Below, piece by piece: positions 8,719-17,412 of a DNA stretch of 64,000 bases. Positions within the stretch are counted from its first letter, which is position 1. Every line of letters begins with the position of its first letter. The translations under genes were made by a program, and so were the position numbers. This stretch comes from Niallia endozanthoxylica (GTDB lineage Bacteria; Bacillota; Bacilli; Bacillales; Cytobacillaceae), in NCBI RefSeq assembly GCF_008710145.1, contig NZ_VYKL01000018.1:62001-126000 (forward strand), in the 5' to 3' direction. The notes under the pieces were generated by a model. It had not been told where the DNA came from, did no database searches, and worked only from the letters and a program-made list of their open reading frames with translations.

Positions 8719-9057
8719 GTGTCAGTTATTGTTTATCAGACATTTGTGATAAAACAGGACAAATTTAAAGAGGGAATCGATAATTTAAAAGAAATCAAAA
8801 AGTTTCGTAACGAGAATTATGATCACAAGATTGAGATTTTATCCCCAATTTCCGGTGAAGATCATACATATGGTCTGATGGCAACCTATGAGGGACTAGC
8901 AGAAATGGAATTGCAAAGTAAAAAAATGTCTATTGATGAAGAGTACGGGAAGCTGATTGGCCAATTTTTTCTAGAAAATATTGTTCAAGGCAGCATGTAC
9001 ACCCAAATATACAGAACCCTCAGCGAAAAAAAAGGGGATAAGAATAAGGATAAATAG
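8719..9057 (+). CDS. Hypothetical protein, possible dimeric alpha/beta-barrel fold
   Basis: 112 residues from GTG 8719 (TAGGGGTG 6 bases upstream; GTG 8710 overlaps the ribosome site). The pattern VIVYQTFVIKQDKFKEGIDNLKEIKKF, then a beta strand YGLMATYEGLAEMELQSKKM and ending QGSMYTQIYRTL, is the beta-alpha-beta arrangement of NIPSNAP- or monooxygenase-like ferredoxin-fold proteins. This is a fold guess only. Single gene with its own terminator. Confidence 0.6.
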   Translation: MSVIVYQTFVIKQDKFKEGIDNLKEIKKFRNENYDHKIEILSPISGEDHTYGLMATYEGLAEMELQSKKMSIDEEYGKLIGQFFLENIVQGSMYTQIYRTLSEKKGDKNKDK

Positions 9058-9088
9058 AACATACAAATGGTGTATGTTCTATTTTATT
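9052..9088 (+). terminator. Rho-independent terminator
   Basis: 13-bp stem AAATAGAACATAC (9052-9064) with GTATGTTCTATTT (9072-9084), overlapping the stop codon and followed by T-rich sequence. Confidence 0.8.
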
Positions 9089-10278
9089 TTTTGTAAATGA
9101 TAAAAGACAGGATAAAAAATATATAATAATATTATGTAAACTAAAGTTGTCAAAAGAATAGAAGAGGATTCCCGAGGACTGATTATGAAATATAGTTAAA
9201 ATGATGAGATTCATTAAAATAGGAGTTAGAAGCTAAACAGTAAAAAAGATATAAGATATTTAAGTTTAGTTTAACGATACCGTTGTAGTTTATAAGTCAT
9301 AATTCAAGAAGCAGATTTTAAGAATCATTTTAAGCATATAAAATTGATCATAATAAGAATTTACTCAATATAAATAAATGATTAACAAACTGCGTTAAAG
9401 TTAAAAATTTTCATTCCGTCTCATTTTTATGAGTTTACTTGAATATAGAGACAGAAAAATCGGTTTTTATATTACTTCTTATAATATATATTATGTAAAC
9501 TAAAATAATAAAGTGTATCAGGCAAGGCGTTCTCCCCGTTCCTCCCCTCCGCTTCACATAATAACTCATAGCCTGTGCGGTTATGCATATGACTTTGTCA
9601 ATTGGGATGTGAAATGTGATTTCAATGCGTCTATGTCGTATCCTTCCTGGTTGCAATTAACCCTGTAATAATTAGTTTTGTGTAAATCAGATTCATCTGA
9701 AAAATGCAATTTAAATGTAGAGTTTTCATCCTAACTTATATTATTCGAATGTTCCCACTTGGCCTTATTTGAGTTATATTCTTCTAATAAAAGCTCCCAA
9801 CTTTTATATTCATCCCCCTTAATTGAAACTAATTATGCAAACAAAATGGACTCAGATAAAAAAATAGTAAAAACGTTTATTGTACGGAGATGATGTTTAT
9901 AAAACATCAAAATAACTTATTAGGTTTGAGGACTGACAAGCATTTGTTTTATATGGGTCATTTTGCATAAGTGTATCGTATTGTTCACTATAAAACCTTG
10001 CAAAGGAAGTATTATTTAATCTTTAAATTTGAGTAAAAATACAAACAGGAAAATATTCATGCGAAAAATACCGGGTTAATAAAAATAAAAATGTATATTT
10101 ATTCATTTTATATATTTTTTTAAGGGTTGCATTAGATTGGGATAATAAAATATAGGAAAACAGAACCATTTAATCTGATAATAGATTATTATATATACAA
10201 CATATAGTAACTGGTATTAAGATTTAGTAAGTAAAGTAAGCGTGTAAAGTGGTTATAGATGGGATAAAATAATAAATC
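9089..10278. other. 1.2-kb AT-rich region without a supportable gene
   Basis: No frame here has a ribosome site plus family-like sequence. A minus-strand frame of 73 codons (9435-9656) has an Arg/Ile-rich composition with no domain and is not called. The region holds a 16-bp direct repeat (9130-9145 and 9489-9504) and one richer-GC patch at about 9520-9660 that may be a gene relic. Confidence 0.6.
9130..9504 (+). repeat. Pair of 16-bp direct repeats 359 bp apart
   Basis: TATTATGTAAACTAAA occurs at 9130-9145 and again at 9489-9504. Nothing between the copies looks coding. Confidence 0.6.
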
Positions 10279-10299
10279 TTGATTAAGGGGGAATTCAGT

Positions 10300-11148
10300 T
10301 TGCAAAAGATTGCATGGATTACGGATAGTACGTGTTATATTGATCCTGAATATGCAAAGCAAAACAACATCTTTGTTGTACCAATCGGAATTACATTTGA
10401 AAATGAGACGTACAAAGATGGAATTGATATTAGAGAAGAAGAATTATATTCTAAACTTTCTACGTCTCGTACCCTTCCTAAAACGTCTCAACCTGTCATT
10501 GGCGAATTAGTGGATTTGTTTGAAGAATTGAAAACAGAATATGATTTAGCGATTGCTGTTCATTTATCAACGGAGTTAAGCGGTACTGCTAATGCTACAA
10601 AACAAGCCGCTGATATGGCTGGCTTCCCTCTTGAGCTGGTGGATTCCAGATTGATTTCTTTGCCGGTGGCGCATCTGATTCGGAAAGGTCAGGAATTAAT
10701 TCGTGAAGGAGTTTCTCCAGAAGACACAGCAACTACATTGAGAGCGATGTATCAATCCAATAAACTGTATGTGATGATTGGTTCATTAGAACAGTTGCAT
10801 AAAGGCGGACGTGTAAGTGCCATTCAAATGTTAATGGGAAGCCTTCTCCAAATAAAACCGATTCTGACATTTGAAGATGGTAAATTGATTCCATACGATA
10901 AGGTCCGTTCACAAAGGAAAGCTTTATCCTACATGGTTGCTCGTTTAAAGGATGATTTGGATCAAGGTGTGAGTATAAAAACTGTCTATATTTTAGAAGG
11001 CAGTGCAAAGCAAGAGGCTCTTAGCATTCAAGAGCAGGTTCGCTCCCTTTTACCGGAAATCGAAATTATTATTGGTCCGTTAGGCTCTGCAATTGGTGTT
11101 CATGCTGGGGCTGGAACCATTGCACTGACCTGGTTTAAAGAGGAATAA
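10300..11148 (+). CDS. DegV family fatty-acid-binding protein
   Basis: 282 residues from TTG 10300 (AAGGGGGAA site 6-7 bases upstream; a TTG at 10279 has none). DegV proteins bind a fatty acid; in Gram-positive bacteria the FakB members present it to the kinase FakA for acyl-phosphate formation. Diagnostic segments are IAWITDSTCYIDPEYAKQ at the N terminus, LPKTSQPVIGEL, IAVHLSTELSGTANATKQAA, LVDSRLIS, and GGRVSAIQMLMGSLLQIKPIL. The C-terminal IGVHAGAGTIAL is also conserved. Several DegV paralogues per Bacillus genome are usual, so the exact FakB role is not certain. It is monocistronic. Confidence 0.92.
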   Translation: MQKIAWITDSTCYIDPEYAKQNNIFVVPIGITFENETYKDGIDIREEELYSKLSTSRTLPKTSQPVIGELVDLFEELKTEYDLAIAVHLSTELSGTANATKQAADMAGFPLELVDSRLISLPVAHLIRKGQELIREGVSPEDTATTLRAMYQSNKLYVMIGSLEQLHKGGRVSAIQMLMGSLLQIKPILTFEDGKLIPYDKVRSQRKALSYMVARLKDDLDQGVSIKTVYILEGSAKQEALSIQEQVRSLLPEIEIIIGPLGSAIGVHAGAGTIALTWFKEE

Positions 11149-11154
11149 TTTTAT

Positions 11155-11204
11155 AAAATAAAAGGAAAATCCTCTTGGCTTTAAAGGATTTTCCTTTTAT
11201 TTTA
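11155..11204. terminator. Bidirectional Rho-independent terminator
   Basis: Perfect 18-bp inverted repeat (11155-11172 with 11186-11203), A-rich on one side and T-rich on the other, between the convergent degV-family gene and the Cys-rich protein. Confidence 0.85.
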
Positions 11205-11447
11205 TTATGCGTATTTAATTCCTGCTTGCATGATATTATGATAATTATCTGAACCACATGGTGTAACGGCATAGGTCATTTCACATTTTGGGCAATTCAT
11301 AATGACTTTTTCAAGTCTAAATGTTTCGCCACAATCACATGTAATTTCATGTGCAATTGTTGGAGCAAGGTCCGCTTTTCCTTTCCTTTTCACATGATCT
11401 ACAATCGCTTTTCCATCGTGTAAATTTGTTGTGCAACCACAGCTCAT
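11205..11447 (-). CDS. Small Cys-rich, probable zinc-ribbon protein
   Basis: 80 residues. It begins MSCGCTTNLHDG and has two Cys pairs, CDCGETF and NCPKCEMTY, spaced like a treble-clef zinc ribbon, with a further Cys in VTPCGSDN. Such small Bacillus proteins are of unknown function. GGAGG lies 8 bases before the ATG at 11447. Monocistronic. Confidence 0.75.
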   Translation of the reverse strand: MSCGCTTNLHDGKAIVDHVKRKGKADLAPTIAHEITCDCGETFRLEKVIMNCPKCEMTYAVTPCGSDNYHNIMQAGIKYA

Positions 11448-11719
11448 ATATCATACCTCCAAAATGTTTGTTATATTTGCTCAATGCTTAACAAATGTAG
11501 AATAACATAGAGTTATGGAAATCCATATAGCAAAAATCACACATGTTCTTCATTTATTAGGTCATTCACTTCTCCCCCCTTCTCTTTTTTTAAAATCAAT
11601 TCATGTATACGAGGTCTATTTGGTCTAATATAGAGTTTTCCTAAATACTTTATTAAAGAAGATGAATGTTTCCGAATTCCCCTTTTTTGTGAAAAATTTA
11701 TTAAAAGGAGAAAACAACT

Positions 11720-11938
11720 ATGGTTGCCGTTCATTTTTATGAGAAAAGAAATTTAGTATTAAGTCAATGCCGGCAGCAGGTTCCTACTGTAGATGAAAAC
11801 ATTAAAATAAAAGGCCGCAAGGGAAAAGTTGTGAGTGTACAGGAAGTCAAAGAAAATGTTGTTCATGTACAGGTGGAATTTGAAAAGATTGTTAAGAAAC
11901 AGGTATTAGTAAGTGATAATAAAAAGAAAAGAAGATAA
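11720..11938 (+). CDS. DUF2187-like small protein (KOW-like barrel)
   Basis: 72 residues, start ATG 11720 with AAAGGAG upstream. The core NIKIKGRKGKVVSVQEVKEN followed by VVHVQVEFEKI has the small beta-barrel pattern of DUF2187 proteins, a Bacillus family of unknown function. Basic C-terminal tail KKKRR. The family assignment is moderate. Confidence 0.6.
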   Translation: MVAVHFYEKRNLVLSQCRQQVPTVDENIKIKGRKGKVVSVQEVKENVVHVQVEFEKIVKKQVLVSDNKKKRR

Positions 11939-11974
11939 AATAATTAGTTCTAAAAATAATAAATGAAATATAAA

Positions 11975-12012
11975 AGAGAGTTACCATTAATTAATTGGTA
12001 ACTCTCTACTTT
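11975..12012. terminator. Bidirectional Rho-independent terminator
   Basis: Perfect 12-bp stem AGAGAGTTACCA (11975-11986) with TGGTAACTCTCT (11996-12007); lies between the convergent DUF2187-like and SLH protein genes. Confidence 0.75.
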
Positions 12013-12050
12013 TGAATTTACGTATACAATCGGCTTTAGCCTACTAACAT

Positions 12051-14648
12051 TTAAGCATCAAAGGTGTCCTCGTAGGTTACGCCATTTGCTTCAACTAGAT
12101 TTTCGTTTTCTACAATGTACTGATTTCCGGATGTATCGGTTAATGTAATGACAGCTTTTACTGGAACCGCATCCTGAGATAAGGTTCCATCCGTTGTCCA
12201 ATATTCTTCCTCATAGGTTCCATTTGCCGTAATAAATGCAGTGCTCAATTCTTTTGTATCCGCCGATAATTCAAATAATTTATCAGTCGCGGTATTTGTA
12301 GCTAATATGGTACCATCTTCGCCCACCAAGCTTACGGTTACATTCGCTAAGTCCGTAATACTTAGCTCATCTGTGAGTGTGAATCCAATATTTAGTCCTT
12401 TGTAATCGGCTCCACTATGGGTATTAAAGTTCTGAGTGGTAATATATGTGGCTGCATCTTCTCCTTCAAACACGTCAGGGAACACATCCAAATAGCTAAC
12501 TTCATTTGCTTCAACAAGATCTTCATTTTCCACAATGTACTGATTTCCGGATGTATCGGTTAATGTAATCACAGCTTTTACAGGAACAGCATCCTGAGAT
12601 AAAGTTCCATCCGTTGTCCAATATTCTTCCTCATAGGTTCCATTTGTCGTAATAAATGCAGTGCTCAATTCTTTTGTATCCGCTGATAATTCGAATAACT
12701 TATCCGTTGCCGTATTCGTAGCTAATATGGTACCATCTTCGCCCACCAAGCTTACGGTTACATTCGCTAAATCTGCAATACTTAGCTCATCTGTAAGTTT
12801 GAATCCAATATTTAGCCCTTTATAATCGGCTCCACTATGGGTATTAAAATTTTGAGTAGTAACAAATGGTGCCGCTTCTTCTCCTTCATATACAGTTGTA
12901 GGAGTTTGGTGATCTGTTCCATCCGTTCCATCAACTGAATCCTCTTCTATATTCTTAATGTTTTGTTTAACGGAGTCATAATCTTCAATAATGTCATTTG
13001 GATTAGATCCTGTAGGAATAGCTAAGTTATCTATCTTTGTATTTCCGTTAAGGGTTACTTTTGTATTTGTGTTTTTAATAATTAAGTTTGAAATAGTCGA
13101 ATCCTTTGTTTCAAAATTAACATTGTCTCTCTTAATGGTTACATCACTAAGTATAGAATGATCTACGGTTATTTTACCGCCTGAAGCTGTCGTGTTTGCA
13201 GCAGCAGATGTAACTTCTGCGGCCGTTCCTTCTATCATGGTTTCACCTTTGACGGTTACACCATTGATTGACAAAAAGTCACCTTTTAAAACTAATGGAC
13301 CATTAATAACGGTATCTCCGCCGTCTAAGGTTAAAGGAGCTCCTTCTGTACCTGAATTAGTAATTTCTAAATAACGAATCTTTTCAACGTTATCTTGTTT
13401 ATCTGTTGACAGATAAACAACTGCATCAGTCAATATTTCACTGTTGTTTTGATTGAGTAATCCTTTCATGTTCTCTGAAAGTGTGAATGCTTTTCCATTT
13501 ACCGTAACAGAAGTGTCATTAATCGCTTCAATTGGGACCCGTCCGTCTGCTTTACCGAACAGCTCCACATTTATGGAGCGGTAAATCATCGTTGCAGCTT
13601 CAGCACGTCGTGTATTTTTGTAAGGATCAAAAGTTGTTTCCGTACTTCCTTTTGTAATGCCCGCTTCATGAATGGCAGCGATATAATTTTTAAATGTTGA
13701 TTGATCTCCAACATCAGTAAACGGAACGGTAGCATCAGGATTAGCCTCTAAATTAGCAAAGGTTGAAACAATCATCTTGGCAAGTTCGGCCCTTGTGATG
13801 GTTTGATTAGGTTTAAATGTATTATCATCATACCCTTCAATAACACCTGCTTCTTTTAAGGCAGCAATCGTACCATAAAAATCACTGCTAGCCGTTACAT
13901 CATCAAAAACAGGGTCACCTGCATCCTTTTCTGTGTCAAGATTTAAAGCTCGTGCTAGCATAGCAGCCGCTTCTGCTCTTGTTACATCTCTATATGGTAC
14001 AAACGCATCATCGGTAACTCCAAACACGACTCCTTTATCCACCAATACCTCGACAGGTTCAGTAAAATAAGTTCCAGCAGTATCGTTGAATAATATTTCT
14101 TTTTGCGTTGTGGGAGTATCCTCGGAATTGGTTGTGGTATCTTTGGTTTCGTTTGCAGTGCCTTCTGTCTCGTTTGCAGCACCTTCAGCGTCCGTTGTGG
14201 TATCTTCAGTGTCGTTTGCAGTGCCTTCTGTCTCAGTTGCAGGATCCTCAGATTCGTTTGTGGCAGTACCTTCAGAATCAGTCGCAGGATCTTCTGATTC
14301 CGTTATTGGATTCTCAGTATTTGCTTCTGTCCCCCCTGCATTCGTTGTTGTTTCTACAGTATCCGTTGGTGTTGCTTCAGCCGCTGCGGCTTTTGTTGGA
14401 GACAAGCTGGATGCACCAAATGCTAAAGAAGCAATCAGCATGGTACCAGCCATGATTTTTACGGAAGCATTTTTTAGATTAGGGAATTTTGAATTTATAT
14501 ATATTCTTGCGCTTTCTTCTAAGTCTTCTTGATTATTCTTGCTTTTACCTAATTCTTGTGCAAATTCAACATTCGGTATATCTAAGTATAATGAAATCAC
14601 TAATTGATTGTCTTTCTCTTGAACAACGTGCTTTTTAAATTGATACAT
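12051..14648 (-). CDS. SLH-domain cell-surface protein with C-terminal tandem repeats
   Basis: 865 residues. Order: a hydrophilic N-terminal extension of about 60 residues, a hydrophobic export segment (about 62-83) ending in PTKAAAAE, a Thr/Glu/Asp-rich linker (about 91-184) built of imperfect short repeats such as EGTANETE, three SLH domains (about 187-236, 247-298, 320-370) with TRAEAAAMLARAL-type motifs, a region of short beta-strand repeats (DGGDTVINGPLVLKGD), then two nearly identical 140-residue modules. SLH triplets bind pyruvylated wall polysaccharide, so the protein is anchored on the cell wall. The long extension before the export segment is unusual. A GGGGGA site lies 12 bases before ATG 14648. 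It is divergent from an HtrA-type protease. Confidence 0.9.
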   Translation of the reverse strand: MYQFKKHVVQEKDNQLVISLYLDIPNVEFAQELGKSKNNQEDLEESARIYINSKFPNLKNASVKIMAGTMLIASLAFGASSLSPTKAAAAEATPTDTVETTTNAGGTEANTENPITESEDPATDSEGTATNESEDPATETEGTANDTEDTTTDAEGAANETEGTANETKDTTTNSEDTPTTQKEILFNDTAGTYFTEPVEVLVDKGVVFGVTDDAFVPYRDVTRAEAAAMLARALNLDTEKDAGDPVFDDVTASSDFYGTIAALKEAGVIEGYDDNTFKPNQTITRAELAKMIVSTFANLEANPDATVPFTDVGDQSTFKNYIAAIHEAGITKGSTETTFDPYKNTRRAEAATMIYRSINVELFGKADGRVPIEAINDTSVTVNGKAFTLSENMKGLLNQNNSEILTDAVVYLSTDKQDNVEKIRYLEITNSGTEGAPLTLDGGDTVINGPLVLKGDFLSINGVTVKGETMIEGTAAEVTSAAANTTASGGKITVDHSILSDVTIKRDNVNFETKDSTISNLIIKNTNTKVTLNGNTKIDNLAIPTGSNPNDIIEDYDSVKQNIKNIEEDSVDGTDGTDHQTPTTVYEGEEAAPFVTTQNFNTHSGADYKGLNIGFKLTDELSIADLANVTVSLVGEDGTILATNTATDKLFELSADTKELSTAFITTNGTYEEEYWTTDGTLSQDAVPVKAVITLTDTSGNQYIVENEDLVEANEVSYLDVFPDVFEGEDAATYITTQNFNTHSGADYKGLNIGFTLTDELSITDLANVTVSLVGEDGTILATNTATDKLFELSADTKELSTAFITANGTYEEEYWTTDGTLSQDAVPVKAVITLTDTSGNQYIVENENLVEANGVTYEDTFDA
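12066..12900 (-). repeat. Two tandem 420-bp repeats within the SLH gene
   Basis: The sequence around 12117-12440 recurs 420 bases further on (for example TGATTTCCGGATGTATCGG at 12121 and 12541) with few mismatches. This gives two 140-residue modules starting EGEEAA / EGEDAA. The near identity at DNA level points to recent duplication or gene conversion. Confidence 0.85.
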
Positions 14649-14865
14649 ATATGAACATAGTCCCCCTTATTTTTATTAGGTTACAAGCATACCCTATTAG
14701 AGTTTCTTCAACTGTCTGCTTTTATGCATTTAGAATACATGTTCATGTAAAGGAAAGTCTTATACAGATTTGGTCTTTAATCATATACATGTTTGATTTT
14801 TAATTAGATTTTGTAACATAATTGAAGAAAGCAGCAGGTAAATGAGGTGAGAGGGTATAAACGAT

Positions 14866-15654
14866 ATGGATCATCATGAACAGGAAGAACAAAAGGAATA
14901 TATGGATGAACCTCCAATTGAGGATTTTTTACCTAATGAAGAAGATCAGCTTTTAAAAGAAAAACAGAAAAAACGGAAAGCCTTTTTTGTAAAAATTGTG
15001 GCTATCGGATTGGTTTTAGCCATGCTGGTAAGCGTTAATCAAATTTGGCCGCAGGTAATCAATCTCCCTTCGATTAAGTTTTTACAAAAGTCTAAAGAAC
15101 TTTCAAAGCAAGAAGATATCCAGCTATATAAAGAAGCGGTTGTCACCATCCAAGATCAGTATACAAAAGGAACGGGCTTTAATGTTTCTGAAAATGGGTT
15201 CATTATTACCAATCGACATGTGGTGGAAGATATGAATCCCATTACCGTTATTTTTCCGCAAGGTGATATCTTAGGTGCTTCCATCGTTCATATGGATTCT
15301 GTTCTGGATCTTGCTTTTTTAAAGGTTGAAGGAGAAGATTTACCGTTTCTTTCTCTGAGCGAGCCTAATAAATGGAGGATTCAAGATCATATTTATGTGA
15401 TTGGTAATCCGCTTTTTCATAATCAAATTGCCAACGAAGGAGATATACTGGAGGAATCAGAAAAGAATCAGTTATTAATGATTTCGGCACCTATATATAA
15501 AGGAAACAGCGGGAGTCCAGTAATAGACAAAGAAGGAAAGGTGATTGGAGTTGTCTATGCGAAAATGACGGAAGATGGTACAGGACTAGCCATACCGGTG
15601 GAACAAATTTTAGAGAATATACCAGAAAATCAAGGTGTTTCAAAAGGAGATTAA
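14866..15654 (+). CDS. Membrane-anchored trypsin-like (S1C/HtrA-type) serine protease without PDZ
   Basis: 262 residues. An acidic cytoplasmic N terminus (1-39) is followed by one membrane anchor (about 43-62) and an extracellular protease domain. The triad is visible: His in TNRHVVED, Asp in DLAFLKV, and Ser in GNSGSPVI. HtrA/DegP proteases degrade or refold damaged secreted proteins; this one stops after the protease domain (VGVVYAKMTEDGTGLAIPVEQIL) and lacks the PDZ domain of HtrA, so it is a short paralogue. The ribosome site GAGGTGAGAGGG precedes ATG 14866. It is divergent from the SLH protein gene. Confidence 0.88.
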   Translation: MDHHEQEEQKEYMDEPPIEDFLPNEEDQLLKEKQKKRKAFFVKIVAIGLVLAMLVSVNQIWPQVINLPSIKFLQKSKELSKQEDIQLYKEAVVTIQDQYTKGTGFNVSENGFIITNRHVVEDMNPITVIFPQGDILGASIVHMDSVLDLAFLKVEGEDLPFLSLSEPNKWRIQDHIYVIGNPLFHNQIANEGDILEESEKNQLLMISAPIYKGNSGSPVIDKEGKVIGVVYAKMTEDGTGLAIPVEQILENIPENQGVSKGD

Positions 15655-15677
15655 TGCCTGTTGAGACACCTTGATTT
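15628..15677. terminator. Hairpin between convergent protease and dacC genes
   Basis: About 16-bp stem (AAATCAAGGTGTTTCA at 15628 side with TGAGACACCTTGATTT at 15662-15677, one G-U pair). It overlaps the protease stop codon; U-rich on the minus strand side. Confidence 0.65.
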
Positions 15678-15706
15678 AACAAGAAAGTAGCCCCTGTGTT
15701 GAGGGA

Positions 15707-17200
15707 TTAGTATTCAGCAAGGGTTCTTACAATGCGATCTTCAATGTCTGTGACGGACGCTGCTAGATAATTATTAATTAAGATAGAGAAAATAAACTTT
15801 TCACCGTTTCTGGCTGTTACATATCCACTTAAAGTGGAAACACCTGAAATCGATCCTGTTTTAGCTCTTACGTTTCCAATAGTTAATTCGTCCTTCAACC
15901 GGTTCCTTAATGTGCCTCCTGTTCCTTTGTCTGGCTGACCTGCAACCGGTAAAGATCTTTCAAATTCAGGAAACCAGCTTTTTTTCTGTGCGATAAAAAG
16001 TAATTTGGAAAGTTCATTTGCTGGAATCATATTTTTATGGGACATTCCTGACCCATCACGTAGTTGAATAGTGTTCCCATGAAGACCTAATTCTGATACG
16101 GTCTCTTTAATTACCTGTAAGCCTGCTTCCCAGCTTCCCTCACCATAAACGACCTTCCCCATCTCTTTTGTTAGCACCTCTGCATGTCCATTATTACTCA
16201 GTTTCATAAATGGAATGAGGAGGTCTTTTAATGGCATCGACTTTCTAACGGCAAGTTTAGATGCCTCTTTTGGAGTAACACCTGTCTTCATTTCAGATTT
16301 CCCTGTAAAGGTTATTCCATATTCTTTGAGTGAGGTCTTAAAAACATGGATTGCATACTCAGTGGGTTCCCAAACAGCCGCCCACTTTTTGATCGTGCTG
16401 CTGTTTTGAGGAATGGTACCTTTTACAATGATGGTATTTTCCCCGTGCAATCGTTCAAATGAAACCTCACTTGCTTGAGTTGTTTCAACTGTTTTTGTAA
16501 GGTTCATGATGGTCACATATTCATTTTTGGGCGTTACTTGAATCTTTGCTTTTTTCCCAATCTTTGCGGCAGGGTTGATTTCAAGAAGAACGGTTCCGGA
16601 ATCATAATCATTACTTGGGGAGAGGGTTAATGCTGAAACCTGTGCCCCTGTATGGAAGGATTCATCTGACCAATTTAAATCCTGTGAGAGCCGAATAGAA
16701 TCATACCAACTATCGTCTCCTACCAGATTCCCATTAATTTTAGTAATCCCTTTTGCTTTTAATTTCTTAGCAAAAAGGTCGAGGTCTTCTTTCATCAAAG
16801 TAGGATCGCCTTTCCCTTTTAAATACAAATTACCCTTAAGGACCTTTCTCTTTATCCTGCCATCCATCCACACTTCAGTTGAAAATTGATAATCGGGACC
16901 AAGCTGTTCTAAAGCTGCTGCTGCAGTCAAGAGCTTCATGTTTGACGCGGGATGTAAACGAATATCCCCGTAAGAAGAATAGACAATCTCGCCGCTGTCA
17001 GCTTTTCTAATGCTTACACCTGTAATAGCTCCCTTAAGCCGCTGGTCATTTATAATATTATCTATTTCCAATTCTAAAGTTACAGCTTTCTTTAGATTTT
17101 GTCCTTCTGCTAAACTAGGTATCGGTAATGCTAATAGGATTACAGTGATTAGGAAGAAATACTTAATTCTATTAGTGTTTAAAAGACTTATTCTCTTCAA
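15707..17200 (-). CDS. dacC: D-alanyl-D-alanine carboxypeptidase/endopeptidase, S13 family (PBP4a)
   Basis: 497 residues, the size of B. subtilis DacC (491). A signal peptide (1-31, cut near SLAEG) exports it. The penicillin-binding motifs are SxxK in HPASNMKLLTAAA, SxN in LSNNGHAE, and KTG in RAKTGSISG. The large insert between the first two motifs is typical of class C (S13) enzymes. It trims terminal D-Ala and can cleave peptide cross-links of peptidoglycan. Start is TTG 17200 with GAGGGTG 7 bases upstream. In B. subtilis dacC is a stationary-phase gene under SigH; no promoter was assigned here. Confidence 0.93.
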   Translation of the reverse strand: MKRISLLNTNRIKYFFLITVILLALPIPSLAEGQNLKKAVTLELEIDNIINDQRLKGAITGVSIRKADSGEIVYSSYGDIRLHPASNMKLLTAAAALEQLGPDYQFSTEVWMDGRIKRKVLKGNLYLKGKGDPTLMKEDLDLFAKKLKAKGITKINGNLVGDDSWYDSIRLSQDLNWSDESFHTGAQVSALTLSPSNDYDSGTVLLEINPAAKIGKKAKIQVTPKNEYVTIMNLTKTVETTQASEVSFERLHGENTIIVKGTIPQNSSTIKKWAAVWEPTEYAIHVFKTSLKEYGITFTGKSEMKTGVTPKEASKLAVRKSMPLKDLLIPFMKLSNNGHAEVLTKEMGKVVYGEGSWEAGLQVIKETVSELGLHGNTIQLRDGSGMSHKNMIPANELSKLLFIAQKKSWFPEFERSLPVAGQPDKGTGGTLRNRLKDELTIGNVRAKTGSISGVSTLSGYVTARNGEKFIFSILINNYLAASVTDIEDRIVRTLAEY

Positions 17201-17310
17201 TTGGTTTCACCCTCTTAACTTGTTGAATAACATCTAGGATTCCACAAGTTAAGAGAAATCATAATCATGTTCATTATTTCTGCTAATGATGATTGCAAAG
17301 AAAAAAGAAA

Positions 17311-17367
17311 TATATCGCTAAGGTGCTAAAGGCATCAGTAGAAGATTTGTTTAGGTTTGAAGATTAA
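17311..17367 (+). pseudogene. Relic of an XRE-type helix-turn-helix regulator (C-terminal end)
   Basis: In one frame 17311-17367 reads IAKVLKASVEDLFRFED then a stop. This is the standard end of the HTH_3 domain in small Xre/SinR-like regulators (IAKxLxVSVDDLF). Upstream the frame is lost and no start exists. Too short to be expressed; identification rests on 17 residues. Confidence 0.45.
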
Positions 17368-17412
17368 ATAACATAAGGCTAACGATAATATGCTAAATAG
17401 GAGGGGTGTGAT

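Noticed and set aside
9435..9656. 73-codon minus-strand frame in the AT-rich desert
   Set aside because: No ribosome site, odd Arg/Ile composition and no domain; the other frame of the same patch looks more protein-like.
11537..11734. 65-codon minus-strand frame overlapping the DUF2187-like gene start
   Set aside because: No ribosome site, overlaps a better-supported gene and its promoter region.
14086..14532. Long Ser/Val-rich plus-strand frame inside the SLH gene
   Set aside because: Antisense shadow of the Thr/Glu repeat linker; repeats in codons keep the other strand open.
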